Source: an uncultured Holophagales bacterium
Lineage (GTDB): Bacteria > Acidobacteriota > Thermoanaerobaculia > UBA5066
NCBI GenBank assembly: GCA_937864895.1
Contig: CALMDF010000190.1
Span: 1-17,737, forward strand
Length of the DNA stretch: 17,737 nucleotides
Reading direction: 5' to 3'
Below the pieces are notes generated by a model that saw only the letters and a program-made list of their open reading frames with translations, searched no databases and was not told the DNA's origin. The position numbers were made by a program, and so were the translations under genes. Shown here in pieces: positions 6,634 to 14,748 of this stretch. Numbering within the stretch: the stretch's first letter is position 1; every line of letters starts with the position of its first letter.

Positions 6634-9600
6634 AGGTCGTTCCCTCTCCCGGGGCGCTCTCGACCTCGAGCGAGCCCTTCATCAGCTCGCAGTAGCCGCG
6701 GGAGATGAAGAGACCGAGCCCGGTGCCGCCGTAGCGCGACGAGATCCCCGTTCCCGCCTGGGCGTAGGGCGTGAAGATCCGGTCGAGCTGCTCCGGGGTC
6801 ATCCCCACGCCGGTGTCGCGGACGCGCACCGTGAGCGTGTCCTCCGTCCGGGAAGCCTCGAAGAAGATCGTCCCCCGCTCCGTGAACCGCGCGGCGTTGC
6901 TCAGGAGGTTGAGGAGGACCTGCCGGAGCTTTCCCTCGTCGGAGCGGACGGTCCCGAGGGAGTCGAGCCCGGCCGTCTCGAGGCGGTTGTGGCCCTTTCG
7001 GACGAGGGGCCACGCAGTTTCGCCGGTCTCGCGGAGGAGCGTCCCGACGTCGAACTCGGTGAGGTGGACCTCGACCTTCCCCGCCTCGATCTTCCCGAAG
7101 TCGAGGGCCTCGGTGACGAGCGCGAGCTGTTGCGCGGCCGCCCTGCGGATCCGGTCGAGGTCGGGGACGAGGTCGGTCGCGCCGCGCTCGGTCAGCTCCT
7201 CGGCGAGCATCTCCGAGTAGCCGAGGATCGCGTTGAGGGGCGTCCTCACCTCGTGGCTCATGTGGGCGAGGAAGCGGCTCTTGCTCTCGGTCGCGGCCTC
7301 GGCGGCGTCCCGGGCCTCGGAGAGCTCGATCGTCCTGAGCCTTACCAGCGCCTCGAGCTCCTCCGCCTGGCGGCGCAGGGACCTCTCCCTCACGCGGATC
7401 GCCGCGAGGCCGAGGAGGGCCGCGAGGACCGCCCAGAGGACGAGCGCCGCCGGGCTCCGCCACGGGCTCTGCGTGACCTCGAACGGCACGTCGACGGGCC
7501 CGCTGACGGTGCCGTCGGCGTCGCGACCCCAGACGCGGAAGACGTACGGCCCCGCAGGGAGGTTCGTGAACTCGCGGCGCGGCGCGGCGGCCCAGTCCGA
7601 CGGCGCCTCCTCCCAGCCCTCGAGGTGCGTCCGGTACCGGATGAGCGACTCCCCGTGGAAGGCGAGGAGGGTGTACTCGAAGGCGACGTCCCGCTCCTTC
7701 GGGGAGAGCCGCACGAGCCCTCCCAGCCGCTTCGGCGTTCCCTGCACCTCGAAGCGCTCGACGACGAGGGGATGGGGGCGCCGGGACCGGGTGTCGTCGC
7801 GGGCCGGGTCGAGGACCGCGGCGCCCGCCGCCGTCGCCGCCCAGATCCGGCCTTTCCCGTCGACGAGGCTCCCCGGGTTGCACGCGGCGCTCGGGAGGCC
7901 TTCGTTCGTCCCGAAGGAGACGACCTCGGGCTCGCCCGCGCCCGCCGCCGGGAGCGTCATCCGGGCGATCCCGCGATTCGTGCCGAGGTAGACGCGGCCG
8001 TCCCTTCCCGCCGCGACGAAGTGGACGTTGTTGTTCGGAAGGGCGGGCCGCGTCTCCTCCGAGAAGACCGACCAGCCAGCATCCCCCGCGCCGAGGAGCC
8101 GGTGCGCCACGCCTCCCCGCGTCCCGGCCCAGAGCTCGAAACGCCCGTTCGGTCGCGCCACGCGGGCGAGCGAGAGGACGTGGTTGTTCGGGAGGCCGGA
8201 CCCGCGGTCGTGGACCGCGACGACGCGGCCGTCGACGACCTCGGCGAGGCCCCCTCCGCGGGTGCCCACCCAGAGAGTCCTCGTCCCGGCGTCCCGCGTC
8301 GCCAGGAGCGAGAGGATCGAGTCGCTCGGGAGCCCCTCGCGGACGCCGAGCACGCTCCAGCGCCCGCGACGGAACCGCCCGAGGCCCGACTTCTCGGTCC
8401 CCGCCCAGAGCTCCGGCTCCCCGGACTCGTCCTCGGCGGCGAGGAGGACCCCCACGTCGTCGGAGCGGAAGACCGGCCGCGCGTCGACCTTCTTCCAGCG
8501 GCCGGCGTCCAGGCGGTAGAGCCCGTGTCCGACGAGGCTCGCCCAGACGTCCTGCTTCCCCGCGCCGGAAGCGAACGCGGCGAGAGACCGGACCTGGGCG
8601 GCGGGGAGGCCCCGCCCCGCCTCCCGGGGGGCGGCCCGCCCTTTCTCGAAGGCGGCGAGCCCCTCGCTCGTCCCGACCCAGAGGGCCTCCTTTCCCCCGG
8701 GCCCGGGCGCCTCGAGGAAGGAGAAGACCTGGTCCCCCGGGAGCCCCGACTCCCTGTCGAACGCCGACCACGGGGCGCTCTGGACGCGCAGGAGACCCGA
8801 AAGGCGCGTCCCCACCCAGAGGGTCTCCGCGTCCGCGCCGATCCCGCCGGAGAGCGTGTAGACCTCGTTCACCCGGTCTCCGAGAGGCACGCGGCGAAAG
8901 CCGGGGCCCTCGAGGCGGAAGACCCCGGCGTCGCGCGTCCCGACCCAGACGGCGGGGACGTTTCCCGTCCCCGGCGTCGCCGTCAGGCCCGTGACGAGAC
9001 GGCTCTCGAGCCCGGTATCCGGTCCGTAGCGCGCCACGGTCCCTCCCCGGACCGCGAAGAGCCCGGCGCCGAAGGTCCCGACCCAGAGAGTCCGCTCGGC
9101 CCCCTCGCCGGTCTGGAGCAGCGAGTTCACACTGACCCCTTCGAGCGGGGCGCCGAGGTCGAGAGGCACCCACCGGCCCCCTTCCCCGAGCTCCGCCACT
9201 CCCCCCACGCACGCGGCGACAAGCCGGGTGGCACCGGCGACGTCACGTTCCTCGTGGAGCTTCCACACCCCACGGTCCGGCAGGCCCTCGGAAACGGCGA
9301 CGAACCTTTCTCCGGAAAGGCGGGCCACGCCTCCGCCGTGGGTGGCCGCCCAGACCGTTCCGTCGGCCGCCTGGAGCAGGTGGTTCACCCGGCTCGCCGG
9401 CAGCCCCTCGGGCCGGTCGAAGACGGCCGACCCGGACTCGCGGAACCTGACGAGCCCCCCCTCCTCGCGACCGAGCCAGACGCTCCCGTCGCGCGCGGGG
9501 AGGACCGCCCGGACGAAGTTCGAGACGGCCTTCCCCGGCATGTCGAGGGGGAACCAGTCCCGGCCGTTGAACCGGGCGGCGCCGTCCTGCGTCCCGACCC

Positions 9601-9772
9601 AGAGGAAGCCCCTGCGGTCGAATGCGATCGCGTGGATCGTCCCCTGGGGGAGCCCGTCCCGTTCCGTGTAGGCGCGGACGGAGGGGCGCGCCAGGCGCGA
9701 CGGGTCGTCGTTCGCGGCGAGCGGCGCCACGGCGCACAGGACAACCAGTCCCAGCGCCGGAAGGACTCTCAT
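6584..9772 (-). CDS. Two-component propeller sensor histidine kinase (Y_Y_Y, HisKA, HATPase), no receiver
   Basis: This 1062-residue inner-membrane sensor kinase has a signal peptide (1-20, MRVLPALGLVVLCAVAPLAA). A periplasmic region of repeated short blades follows to about residue 670, with the signatures RRGFLWVGTQDGAARFNG, DGSVWLG and TLWVGTRGGGL: the two 7-bladed propellers seen in hybrid two-component systems. Next come a Y_Y_Y domain (about 690-765), one membrane helix (about 771-792), a short coiled coil, HisKA with phosphoacceptor H840 (HMSHEVRTPLN) and HATPase_c with the N box RQVLLNLLSNAARF and G1 box DTGVGM (D986). Unlike the Bacteroides hybrids it stops after the ATPase domain, without receiver or AraC domain, so its response regulator is elsewhere. 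ATG 9772 has no ribosome site but has TAGGCT six bases before it. It lies 44 bases after pcm on the same strand. The ligand cannot be read from sequence. Confidence 0.92.
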   Translation of the reverse strand: MRVLPALGLVVLCAVAPLAANDDPSRLARPSVRAYTERDGLPQGTIHAIAFDRRGFLWVGTQDGAARFNGRDWFPLDMPGKAVSNFVRAVLPARDGSVWLGREEGGLVRFRESGSAVFDRPEGLPASRVNHLLQAADGTVWAATHGGGVARLSGERFVAVSEGLPDRGVWKLHEERDVAGATRLVAACVGGVAELGEGGRWVPLDLGAPLEGVSVNSLLQTGEGAERTLWVGTFGAGLFAVRGGTVARYGPDTGLESRLVTGLTATPGTGNVPAVWVGTRDAGVFRLEGPGFRRVPLGDRVNEVYTLSGGIGADAETLWVGTRLSGLLRVQSAPWSAFDRESGLPGDQVFSFLEAPGPGGKEALWVGTSEGLAAFEKGRAAPREAGRGLPAAQVRSLAAFASGAGKQDVWASLVGHGLYRLDAGRWKKVDARPVFRSDDVGVLLAAEDESGEPELWAGTEKSGLGRFRRGRWSVLGVREGLPSDSILSLLATRDAGTRTLWVGTRGGGLAEVVDGRVVAVHDRGSGLPNNHVLSLARVARPNGRFELWAGTRGGVAHRLLGAGDAGWSVFSEETRPALPNNNVHFVAAGRDGRVYLGTNRGIARMTLPAAGAGEPEVVSFGTNEGLPSAACNPGSLVDGKGRIWAATAAGAAVLDPARDDTRSRRPHPLVVERFEVQGTPKRLGGLVRLSPKERDVAFEYTLLAFHGESLIRYRTHLEGWEEAPSDWAAAPRREFTNLPAGPYVFRVWGRDADGTVSGPVDVPFEVTQSPWRSPAALVLWAVLAALLGLAAIRVRERSLRRQAEELEALVRLRTIELSEARDAAEAATESKSRFLAHMSHEVRTPLNAILGYSEMLAEELTERGATDLVPDLDRIRRAAAQQLALVTEALDFGKIEAGKVEVHLTEFDVGTLLRETGETAWPLVRKGHNRLETAGLDSLGTVRSDEGKLRQVLLNLLSNAARFTERGTIFFEASRTEDTLTVRVRDTGVGMTPEQLDRIFTPYAQAGTGISSRYGGTGLGLFISRGYCELMKGSLEVESAPGEGTTFTVTIPVRLERRGSGR

Positions 9773-9778
9773 CGGCCG

Positions 9779-9784
9779 AGCCTA
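9779..9784 (-). promoter_or_regulatory. Possible -10 box (TAGGCT) before the sensor kinase gene
   Basis: On the minus strand TAGGCT fits TANNNT and ends six bases before the kinase ATG, again the spacing of a leaderless message. No Shine-Dalgarno or -35 sequence is clear. It could give the kinase its own basal promoter within the larger block. Confidence 0.28.
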
Positions 9785-9816
9785 GCGCCCGTCGCCGGAA
9801 GGGGCCGGAGTCGCCG

Positions 9817-10581
9817 TCACCGGGGCACGTCGTCGGCTCGGTGCCGCTCGGCTTCACCGACGAAGGGGACGAACCGGACGGGGAGGACGCTCTTTTCGCG
9901 GAAGCCGTCGGGCGTCCGTTCGATGACCTTCAGCTCCTGGTAGAAGCCGCCGACCGGAATGACCATGCGCCCCCCCGGGGCGAGCTGTGCGAGGAGGGGC
10001 TCGGGAACGGTCTCGGGCGCCGCCGTGACGAGGATGCCGTCGAACGGGGCCGCTTCGGGCCACCCGTAGAAACCGTCCGCCGCCCGGACCTCGACGTTCT
10101 TCGCCCCGAAGGTCTCGAGGCGGCCCTTCGCCTCGGCCGCGAGCTCCGGCCGGATCTCGATGGAGTAGACCTCTGCCGCGAGGCGCGACAGGACGGCCGT
10201 CTGATAGCCGGAGCCGGTGCCGATCTCCAGGACCCTCTCCGTCCCGGTGAGACGGAGCTGCTCGGTCATGAAGGCGACGACGTAGGGCTGGGAGATCGTC
10301 TGCCCGCTCCCGATCGGAAGGGGGTGGTCCTCGTACGCCTCGGAGACCTGCTCCGGGGGGACGAAGAGGTGCCGGGGAACCTCCCGCATGACGTGAAGGA
10401 CCCGCGCGTCCCTGACGCCGCGAGCGGCGATCTGCCGCTCCACCATCTCGGATCGTGCCCCGGCGAGCGGGTCGGGCTCGGCCTTCGGGTCGGGGCACCC
10501 CGGGCCGAACAGCAATCCTAGGAGCGCCACGAGAAGCACCCTCCTGTCACCTCCGGTCCGTCCGACGCCGCCAGTCCTCAC
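9817..10581 (-). CDS. pcm: Protein-L-isoaspartate O-methyltransferase with N-terminal export signal
   Basis: The enzyme methylates isoaspartyl residues in aged proteins using S-adenosylmethionine, starting their repair. The core from residue 44 (ARSEMVERQIAARGVRD) to 240 is a normal Pcm: PRHLFVP (69-75), YEDHPLPIGSGQTISQPY (83-100) and the SAM motif VLEIGTGSGYQTAVLS (117-132). The first 43 residues are extra: basic residues, a hydrophobic run VLLVALLGLLFGPGC (15-29), then PDPKAEPD. This looks like a lipoprotein or Sec signal with C29 as a possible lipid site, though FGPGC is not a perfect lipobox. Starting at M46 would give a cytosolic enzyme, but no ribosome site precedes it. The GTG at 10581 is preceded by TAGAAT. 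It follows the lipoprotein protease gene by 40 bases and precedes the kinase. Confidence 0.9.
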   Translation of the reverse strand: MRTGGVGRTGGDRRVLLVALLGLLFGPGCPDPKAEPDPLAGARSEMVERQIAARGVRDARVLHVMREVPRHLFVPPEQVSEAYEDHPLPIGSGQTISQPYVVAFMTEQLRLTGTERVLEIGTGSGYQTAVLSRLAAEVYSIEIRPELAAEAKGRLETFGAKNVEVRAADGFYGWPEAAPFDGILVTAAPETVPEPLLAQLAPGGRMVIPVGGFYQELKVIERTPDGFREKSVLPVRFVPFVGEAERHRADDVPR

Positions 10582-10589
10582 GACCGGTC

Positions 10590-10595
10590 ATTCTA
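10590..10595 (-). promoter_or_regulatory. Possible -10 box (TAGAAT) before pcm
   Basis: On the minus strand TAGAAT differs by one base from TATAAT and ends eight bases before the pcm GTG. There is no ribosome site in between, so a leaderless or near-leaderless transcript is possible. No good -35 box is found at 17-base spacing. Confidence 0.35.
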
Positions 10596-10621
10596 GCGAG
10601 CGGCGTGCCGCCTCGACCGTC

Positions 10622-11998
10622 TCAAAACGGGGAAATGCCCTCGGCCGCCTCCGCCTCCTCGCGAAGGCGCCGGTCGACGGGCCTCTCCAGCGTCACGGTC
10701 ATCGTCGAGAAACGGATCGTCGCGTCGAAATTCGCGAGGAAGGAGGAGCCGAGGACCCCGTCCTCGATTCCTTCCCCCTCCTCCTTCACGATGATGTCCG
10801 CGAAGCGGACCATGTACTTCTCGACGCCGATGGTGACCTTCGACAGCTTCCCCCACGACACACGGCTCTGGCCGATCCCCTCGAGGGTCATCGGGTAGGT
10901 CGCTTCCGCCCGGAAGAACCTGGCGCGCTGGACGCCGCTGCGCGTCACCATCGTCGGCTCCGAGCCGGTGTCGAGGAGGAAGAGGAACCAGGGCTCCTGG
11001 TTCATCGAGGCCCTCACCATCGGCTTCAGCCTCCTGAAGAAGACGTTCTGCCCGGTCGAGCCGCGCCGCAGGCCCGGCGGGAGGCGGATCCCGCGCACCT
11101 GGCGCGCCTCGTAGGCGACGAGCCAGTCGAACTCCTTCAGGAAGTGGATCCCGAGGACGCCGTCGAAACGGTACGGCGTGCCGGACGCTCCGAACGTGAG
11201 CGCTTCGTCGGGGAGGATCCCGAACGGGACCCTCTCGATCGTCAGGTCTCCGATCTTCACGGTCCCCGCCCAGCCGAATCCCATCGGGATCTCTTCGCGG
11301 TGGAGGCCGACCGCCGTCGCCCTCGCTCCCTCGACCCGGACGACGCCCATGCGCGTGGCCGCGCTCTCGGTGAGGAGCGAGAGCGAGGCGCCGGTGTCGA
11401 AGACCATCGCGTCCGTCTCGCGGTCGTTCACGCGGGCGAGGAGCCGCGGGATCCTCGGCCGGCCGTACTCCATCTTCACCGCGAAGCGCTCGCCCTCCTT
11501 CGCCCCGCCGTAGAGGGGCTCCGGCCCCGCCGACTCGAGGAACGAGAGCCAGCCCTCGGGGATGAGGAGCCCGTGCGACCGGGCCGTCCTCACCCACCGG
11601 GCCGACTCCTCGAAGCGGCCGAGCCAGTAGTACGCCTGGGCCGCGGCCCACGCGGCGTCGGCCCTGTCCTGGAGGCGCCCTTCCTCCGCGTGGGACCGCT
11701 CGAGGTACCTCAGGGCGCCGGCGAAGTCTCCCCGCTCGAGGAGCGCCTTCCCGGCGACGCGGGCGCCGCGGGTGGAGTCGGCGGCCCCGGCGCCCGGCCC
11801 CGCGAGGAACTCGAGCACCTCGGGGATCATTCCCCTGGCGAGCTGCTCCTCCATGTTGACCGAGTTGACGAGCCCGGCACCGACGGGCTTGAGGAGCTGG
11901 TGGCCGTGGACGGAGATCTCCCGGGAGAACGTGCAGGCGGCGATTCCCGCGACGAGGATTGCCCCGACGCCGGTACCGGTCCGCACGGCGAGCCTCAC
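10622..11998 (-). CDS. Lipoprotein with two retropepsin-like aspartic protease lobes and helical N-terminal region
   Basis: This 458-residue protein starts with a lipoprotein signal: MRLAVRTGTG, then GAILVAGIAAC, lipobox IAAC with C22 as the anchor. Residues about 75-150 are TPR-like helices (GKALLERGDFAGALRYLERS, AAAQAYYWLGRFEESARWV). Two aspartic-protease half-sites follow. The first is AMVFDTGASLSLLT (D201), closed by DGVLGIHFLKEFD (279-291). The second is LFLLDTGSEPTMVT (D343), closed by DGVLGSSFLANFD (413-425). Two lobes, each with a catalytic Asp in DTG, could make a complete active site in one chain, as in pepsin. It probably acts in the periplasm, anchored to a membrane. GTG 11998 overlaps the phosphatase stop by four bases (GTGA), so the two are co-translated. 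No specific substrate can be named. Confidence 0.78.
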   Translation of the reverse strand: MRLAVRTGTGVGAILVAGIAACTFSREISVHGHQLLKPVGAGLVNSVNMEEQLARGMIPEVLEFLAGPGAGAADSTRGARVAGKALLERGDFAGALRYLERSHAEEGRLQDRADAAWAAAQAYYWLGRFEESARWVRTARSHGLLIPEGWLSFLESAGPEPLYGGAKEGERFAVKMEYGRPRIPRLLARVNDRETDAMVFDTGASLSLLTESAATRMGVVRVEGARATAVGLHREEIPMGFGWAGTVKIGDLTIERVPFGILPDEALTFGASGTPYRFDGVLGIHFLKEFDWLVAYEARQVRGIRLPPGLRRGSTGQNVFFRRLKPMVRASMNQEPWFLFLLDTGSEPTMVTRSGVQRARFFRAEATYPMTLEGIGQSRVSWGKLSKVTIGVEKYMVRFADIIVKEEGEGIEDGVLGSSFLANFDATIRFSTMTVTLERPVDRRLREEAEAAEGISPF

Positions 11999-13683
11999 GT
12001 CGGACGGGCCACGAGGACCGTCTGGTCGTCGTACTGCGCGACGCCGCGGGTGAAGCTCTCCACGGCCGTGAAGATGCGGTCCTTCAGGACGTTCGGCGGG
12101 AGCGCCCGGCCCGCCTCGAGGAGAGCGGTGAGACGCTCCATCCCGAACTCCTCGTCCCGGGCGTCGGCGGCCTCGGTGATGCCGTCGGAGTAGAGGACGA
12201 CGAGGTCTCCCGGCGCGAGGACGACGCGGGTCTCGACCTGGCGGGCCGACTCGAACATCCCGATCGGCACGCCCCCGCTCGGCAGCAGCGCCACGCCCGA
12301 ATCCGAGAGCCAGATCCCCGGGTTGTGGCCCGCGTTGACGTACGTGAGGCTCCGGTCGGAGGGGTCGAAGACGGCGACGAAGAGCGTCACGAACTTCCGG
12401 GTCGCAGAGAACCGCGCGAGGTGCCGGTTGACTCGGGCGACGAGGACCGTGAGGTCCGAGGCCCCCGCCTCCATGAGGAGGTGGATGCAGGCGTGGACCG
12501 TCGAGACGAGGAGAGCCGCGGGGATCCCCTTCCCCGAGACGTCGGCGACGCAGAAGGCGACGCGCCCGTCGGGAAGGGGGTAGACGTCGTAGAAGTCGCC
12601 GCCGACCTGCTTCGTCGGGCGGTTTCCCGCCGCGAGGAGGATCCCGGAGACGGCCGGAAGCGTCGTCGGGAGGATCGCCCGCTGGATCGACGCGGCGATC
12701 TCGATCTCCCGTTCCATCTTCTCCTTCTCGACGGCGTCCCGGTGGAGGCGCGCGTTCTCGAGCGCGATGGCCGCCTGGTTGCCGAAGAGGGAGAGGATGC
12801 GAGAATCCGCCGGGCCGAAGTCGTCGATGCCGCCGGCCCGGTTCTCCTTGTCGGCCACGATGAGGAGGCCGAGGGGACGGCCGTCGGAGGAGATCGGCAC
12901 GGCGAGGAGCTTCTCGGCCGGCGCCGCCGCGAGCGCGGCCGGCCTGTCCTCCCGCCTGTTGCAGACGAGGACCCGGCCCGCGGCCTCCTGCGGGGTCGTC
13001 GCGTCCGCGAGGGGCGTGCCGATGCTCCGGATCAGGACCTGGGGCTCACCGTCCGGCGTCGGGCCGGGGCGGACGACGAGCGTCCCGCTCCGCGCGTTCA
13101 GGAGCGAGACCGACTTCATCAGGATGTCGTCCGCGAGCGACTCGAGGTCGAGCGTGCCGGCGATCGAGAGGCCGACGTCGTAGAGGCTTTCCAGCTCCCA
13201 GACGCGGTACTTCAGCTCGAAGTCGGCCTCGCGCACCTTTTCCGACATCCGGACCCAGGCCAGGAGCGAGGCCGCGTGCGCGGCGACCGAGGCGAAGCCG
13301 ACGGGGTCCGCGGGGGGCCGTTCGAGGGCGACCCACGCGAGCGTGTCGTCGCCCACCGTGAGCGGGATGACGCGGGGGTCGAGCGGGTCCTCGCCCGCGG
13401 GCGCGTGCCCTCCGAACATCCGGGCCAGGAGCGCGTCGTCGTAGCTGGCCACGTGGGCGCTGCCCAGGGCGAGGCCGACGGAGAGCTCCGCGAGGGTCTC
13501 CGCGGAGAGCTCCAGCCCGCGCGAGGCGGGCCGGCAGCGCGTCGAGACGTCTAGCGCGAAGCCGCGGGCCCCGCCCGCCCCCCTCAGGAGGGCGTCGAGG
13601 ATCGGCTCGAGAAGCGCCGGACCGGCCGCGGCCGGCTCGATCGTCGCGAGGAGCGCGTGGGCTCCAGGGACGTCGGCGACCAC
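11995..13683 (-). CDS. GAF-domain SpoIIE/RsbU-type PP2C serine phosphatase
   Basis: This 562-residue protein has an N-terminal region without clear signature (1-145), a GAF domain (about 160-315), a coiled-coil linker (316-340, EKMEREIEIAASIQRAILP) and a SpoIIE-type PP2C domain (about 345-562). The metal-binding aspartates are present: D363 (GGDFYDV), D381 (ADVSGKG), D500 (YSDGITEA) and D552/D553 (DDQTVLV). Family members dephosphorylate a STAS anti-sigma antagonist in response to a signal; the matching STAS protein is encoded just upstream. The stretch before the GAF domain, FELKYRVWELESLYDV, closely resembles FDLRKKVLRLETLYDV of the sigma-54-type regulator at 14974-16461, so the two may share a sensor design. 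The start is GTG 13683, nine bases after the STAS stop with only a weak ribosome site. It has no signal peptide and should be cytosolic. Confidence 0.93.
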   Translation of the reverse strand: MVADVPGAHALLATIEPAAAGPALLEPILDALLRGAGGARGFALDVSTRCRPASRGLELSAETLAELSVGLALGSAHVASYDDALLARMFGGHAPAGEDPLDPRVIPLTVGDDTLAWVALERPPADPVGFASVAAHAASLLAWVRMSEKVREADFELKYRVWELESLYDVGLSIAGTLDLESLADDILMKSVSLLNARSGTLVVRPGPTPDGEPQVLIRSIGTPLADATTPQEAAGRVLVCNRREDRPAALAAAPAEKLLAVPISSDGRPLGLLIVADKENRAGGIDDFGPADSRILSLFGNQAAIALENARLHRDAVEKEKMEREIEIAASIQRAILPTTLPAVSGILLAAGNRPTKQVGGDFYDVYPLPDGRVAFCVADVSGKGIPAALLVSTVHACIHLLMEAGASDLTVLVARVNRHLARFSATRKFVTLFVAVFDPSDRSLTYVNAGHNPGIWLSDSGVALLPSGGVPIGMFESARQVETRVVLAPGDLVVLYSDGITEAADARDEEFGMERLTALLEAGRALPPNVLKDRIFTAVESFTRGVAQYDDQTVLVARPT

Positions 13684-13692
13684 GGGCTTTTC

Positions 13693-14055
13693 CTACTCCG
13701 CCTCACCGCGCAGCCACGCCAGAGCCGGCTCGGGCGAGGGGAAGATCCGCGCGTACTGCGCGAGGCCCATGATCTGGAACGTCTTCTCGATCGTCGGCGT
13801 CAGGTGGCAGAACGCGAGGCGCCCCCCCTGGTCGAGGACCTTCTCGAGGACCTCGATGAGGATGGAGATCCCGATCGAGTTGACGATCTTCGTCCTCTCG
13901 AGGTCGAGCAGGAGGCGGACCGTACCTTCCCCGAGGAGGGAGTAGGCCTGGCGGGCGATCTCCTCTCCGCCCGTGTTGTTGATGTACCCGTCCGTCCGGA
14001 GAATCGCGACCGCCCCGTCGGGCCTTTCCAGGGTCACTTTCAGCGTCTCGCTCAT
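13693..14055 (-). CDS. STAS-domain anti-sigma factor antagonist (SpoIIAA/RsbV-like)
   Basis: This 120-residue protein is a single STAS domain. In partner switching the unphosphorylated antagonist binds the RsbW-type kinase and frees that kinase's other target. The phosphoacceptor region reads KIVNSIGIS (56-64); S60 sits where SpoIIAA and RsbV carry the phosphorylated serine of D-S-x-G, but the preceding Asp is Asn59 here. The second conserved block, GGRLAFCHLTPTIEKTFQIMGL (77-98), is normal. ATG 14055 follows the kinase stop by nine bases containing AAGGG, a good ribosome site. With the kinase before it and the phosphatase after it, all three parts of a switch are together. No sigma factor is encoded in the window, so the final target is unknown. 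Confidence 0.92.
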   Translation of the reverse strand: MSETLKVTLERPDGAVAILRTDGYINNTGGEEIARQAYSLLGEGTVRLLLDLERTKIVNSIGISILIEVLEKVLDQGGRLAFCHLTPTIEKTFQIMGLAQYARIFPSPEPALAWLRGEAE

Positions 14056-14064
14056 CGTCGCCCT

Positions 14065-14514
14065 TCAGCGGTACTTCCGCATCACGATCATCGTCCCGCG
14101 CTCGCCGCTCACGATCCTGACGTCGTCCATGAGGCTCCGGATGATCCGGAGGCCCCAGCCCCTCTTGTGAGGGGCGCGGAGTTTCTGGCCGATCTGGGGG
14201 GCCGTCACCCGCGACGGGTCGAACCCGTGGCCGTTGTCGAGGACGTCCACCTCGAGGTATGCCCTTCCGCCGTCCGCGTCGTCGTCCGAGGCGACCCGGA
14301 ACTTCAGCTCCACCTTGTGGTCCGGCGTTCCGCTGTGCTCGAAGGCGTTGATACAGGCTTCGACGACGGCCATCTTGACCTCGTCGATCTTGTCGCGGCC
14401 GAGCTCCATCCACTCTCCCAGCGCGGCGACCTGCGCCGTCGCGGCAATCTCCATCTCCGGCGCGACCGGGATGGTGAGGTGGATCTCTCGGGGGTCGGCC
14501 GTCGGTGTCGACAA
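14065..14514 (-). CDS. RsbW/SpoIIAB-like serine kinase (anti-sigma type HATPase)
   Basis: This 149-residue protein has the GHKL ATP-binding fold of anti-sigma kinases: N box VVEACINAFEHS (E52, N56, H60), G1 box DNGHGF (D93-G97) and G2 box KRGWGLRIIRSLMDD (118-131). It should phosphorylate the STAS protein next to it and bind a sigma factor or other target when free. The start is taken as TTG 14514, which puts IHLTIPVAPEMEI at the position of the family's first beta strand. No ATG fits better, and the ribosome site is poor. The preceding 73-residue gene ends with TGA in this same frame four codons upstream of the TTG, so translation is probably coupled and read-through is possible. Confidence 0.9.
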   Translation of the reverse strand: MSTPTADPREIHLTIPVAPEMEIAATAQVAALGEWMELGRDKIDEVKMAVVEACINAFEHSGTPDHKVELKFRVASDDDADGGRAYLEVDVLDNGHGFDPSRVTAPQIGQKLRAPHKRGWGLRIIRSLMDDVRIVSGERGTMIVMRKYR

Positions 14515-14526
14515 CGAACTGACTCG

Positions 14527-14748
14527 TCAGAGCGTCAGGAGCGCTCGGTAGAGAACGGTAACGATCCCCGGCATGTTACCCGACGCCGCGAGCGCCGCGA
14601 ACGCCCCGATCTCTCCGGCGAGGAGGAGCAGCAGCGCGAGGGGGAGCCCCTTCTCGTCGCTGGCCGCCGACCACCCGTCCACGCGGCGCAGTCGCTCCGC
14701 CCACGAGCCCGATTCCGGACGATCGGACCGACCCACGCTGCGTTCCAT
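14527..14748 (-). CDS. Small membrane protein of unknown function, first gene after a sigma-54 promoter
   Basis: I do not recognise a family. The 73 residues comprise a charged N-terminal half (MERSVGRSDRPESGSWAERLRR, 1-22), a membrane segment GLPLALLLLLAGEIGAFAALAA (34-55, with E46 inside it) and a second hydrophobic stretch MPGIVTVLYRALLTL (59-73) to the C-terminus. It could be a two-segment hairpin or a single-pass protein. The reality of the gene is supported by ATG 14748 with GGGAGGAG three bases upstream (14752-14759) and by an excellent sigma-54 promoter whose start would fall about 13 bases before the ATG. It lies 12 bases before the RsbW-like kinase in the same frame, so it may anchor or signal to that kinase. 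Confidence 0.7.
   Translation of the reverse strand: MERSVGRSDRPESGSWAERLRRVDGWSAASDEKGLPLALLLLLAGEIGAFAALAASGNMPGIVTVLYRALLTL

Noticed and set aside
6989..9943. A 984-codon open frame on the plus strand opposite the sensor kinase
   Set aside because: It is an antisense shadow in GC-rich DNA. Its translation is Arg/Pro/Glu-rich without domains, while the minus strand gives a full propeller kinase.
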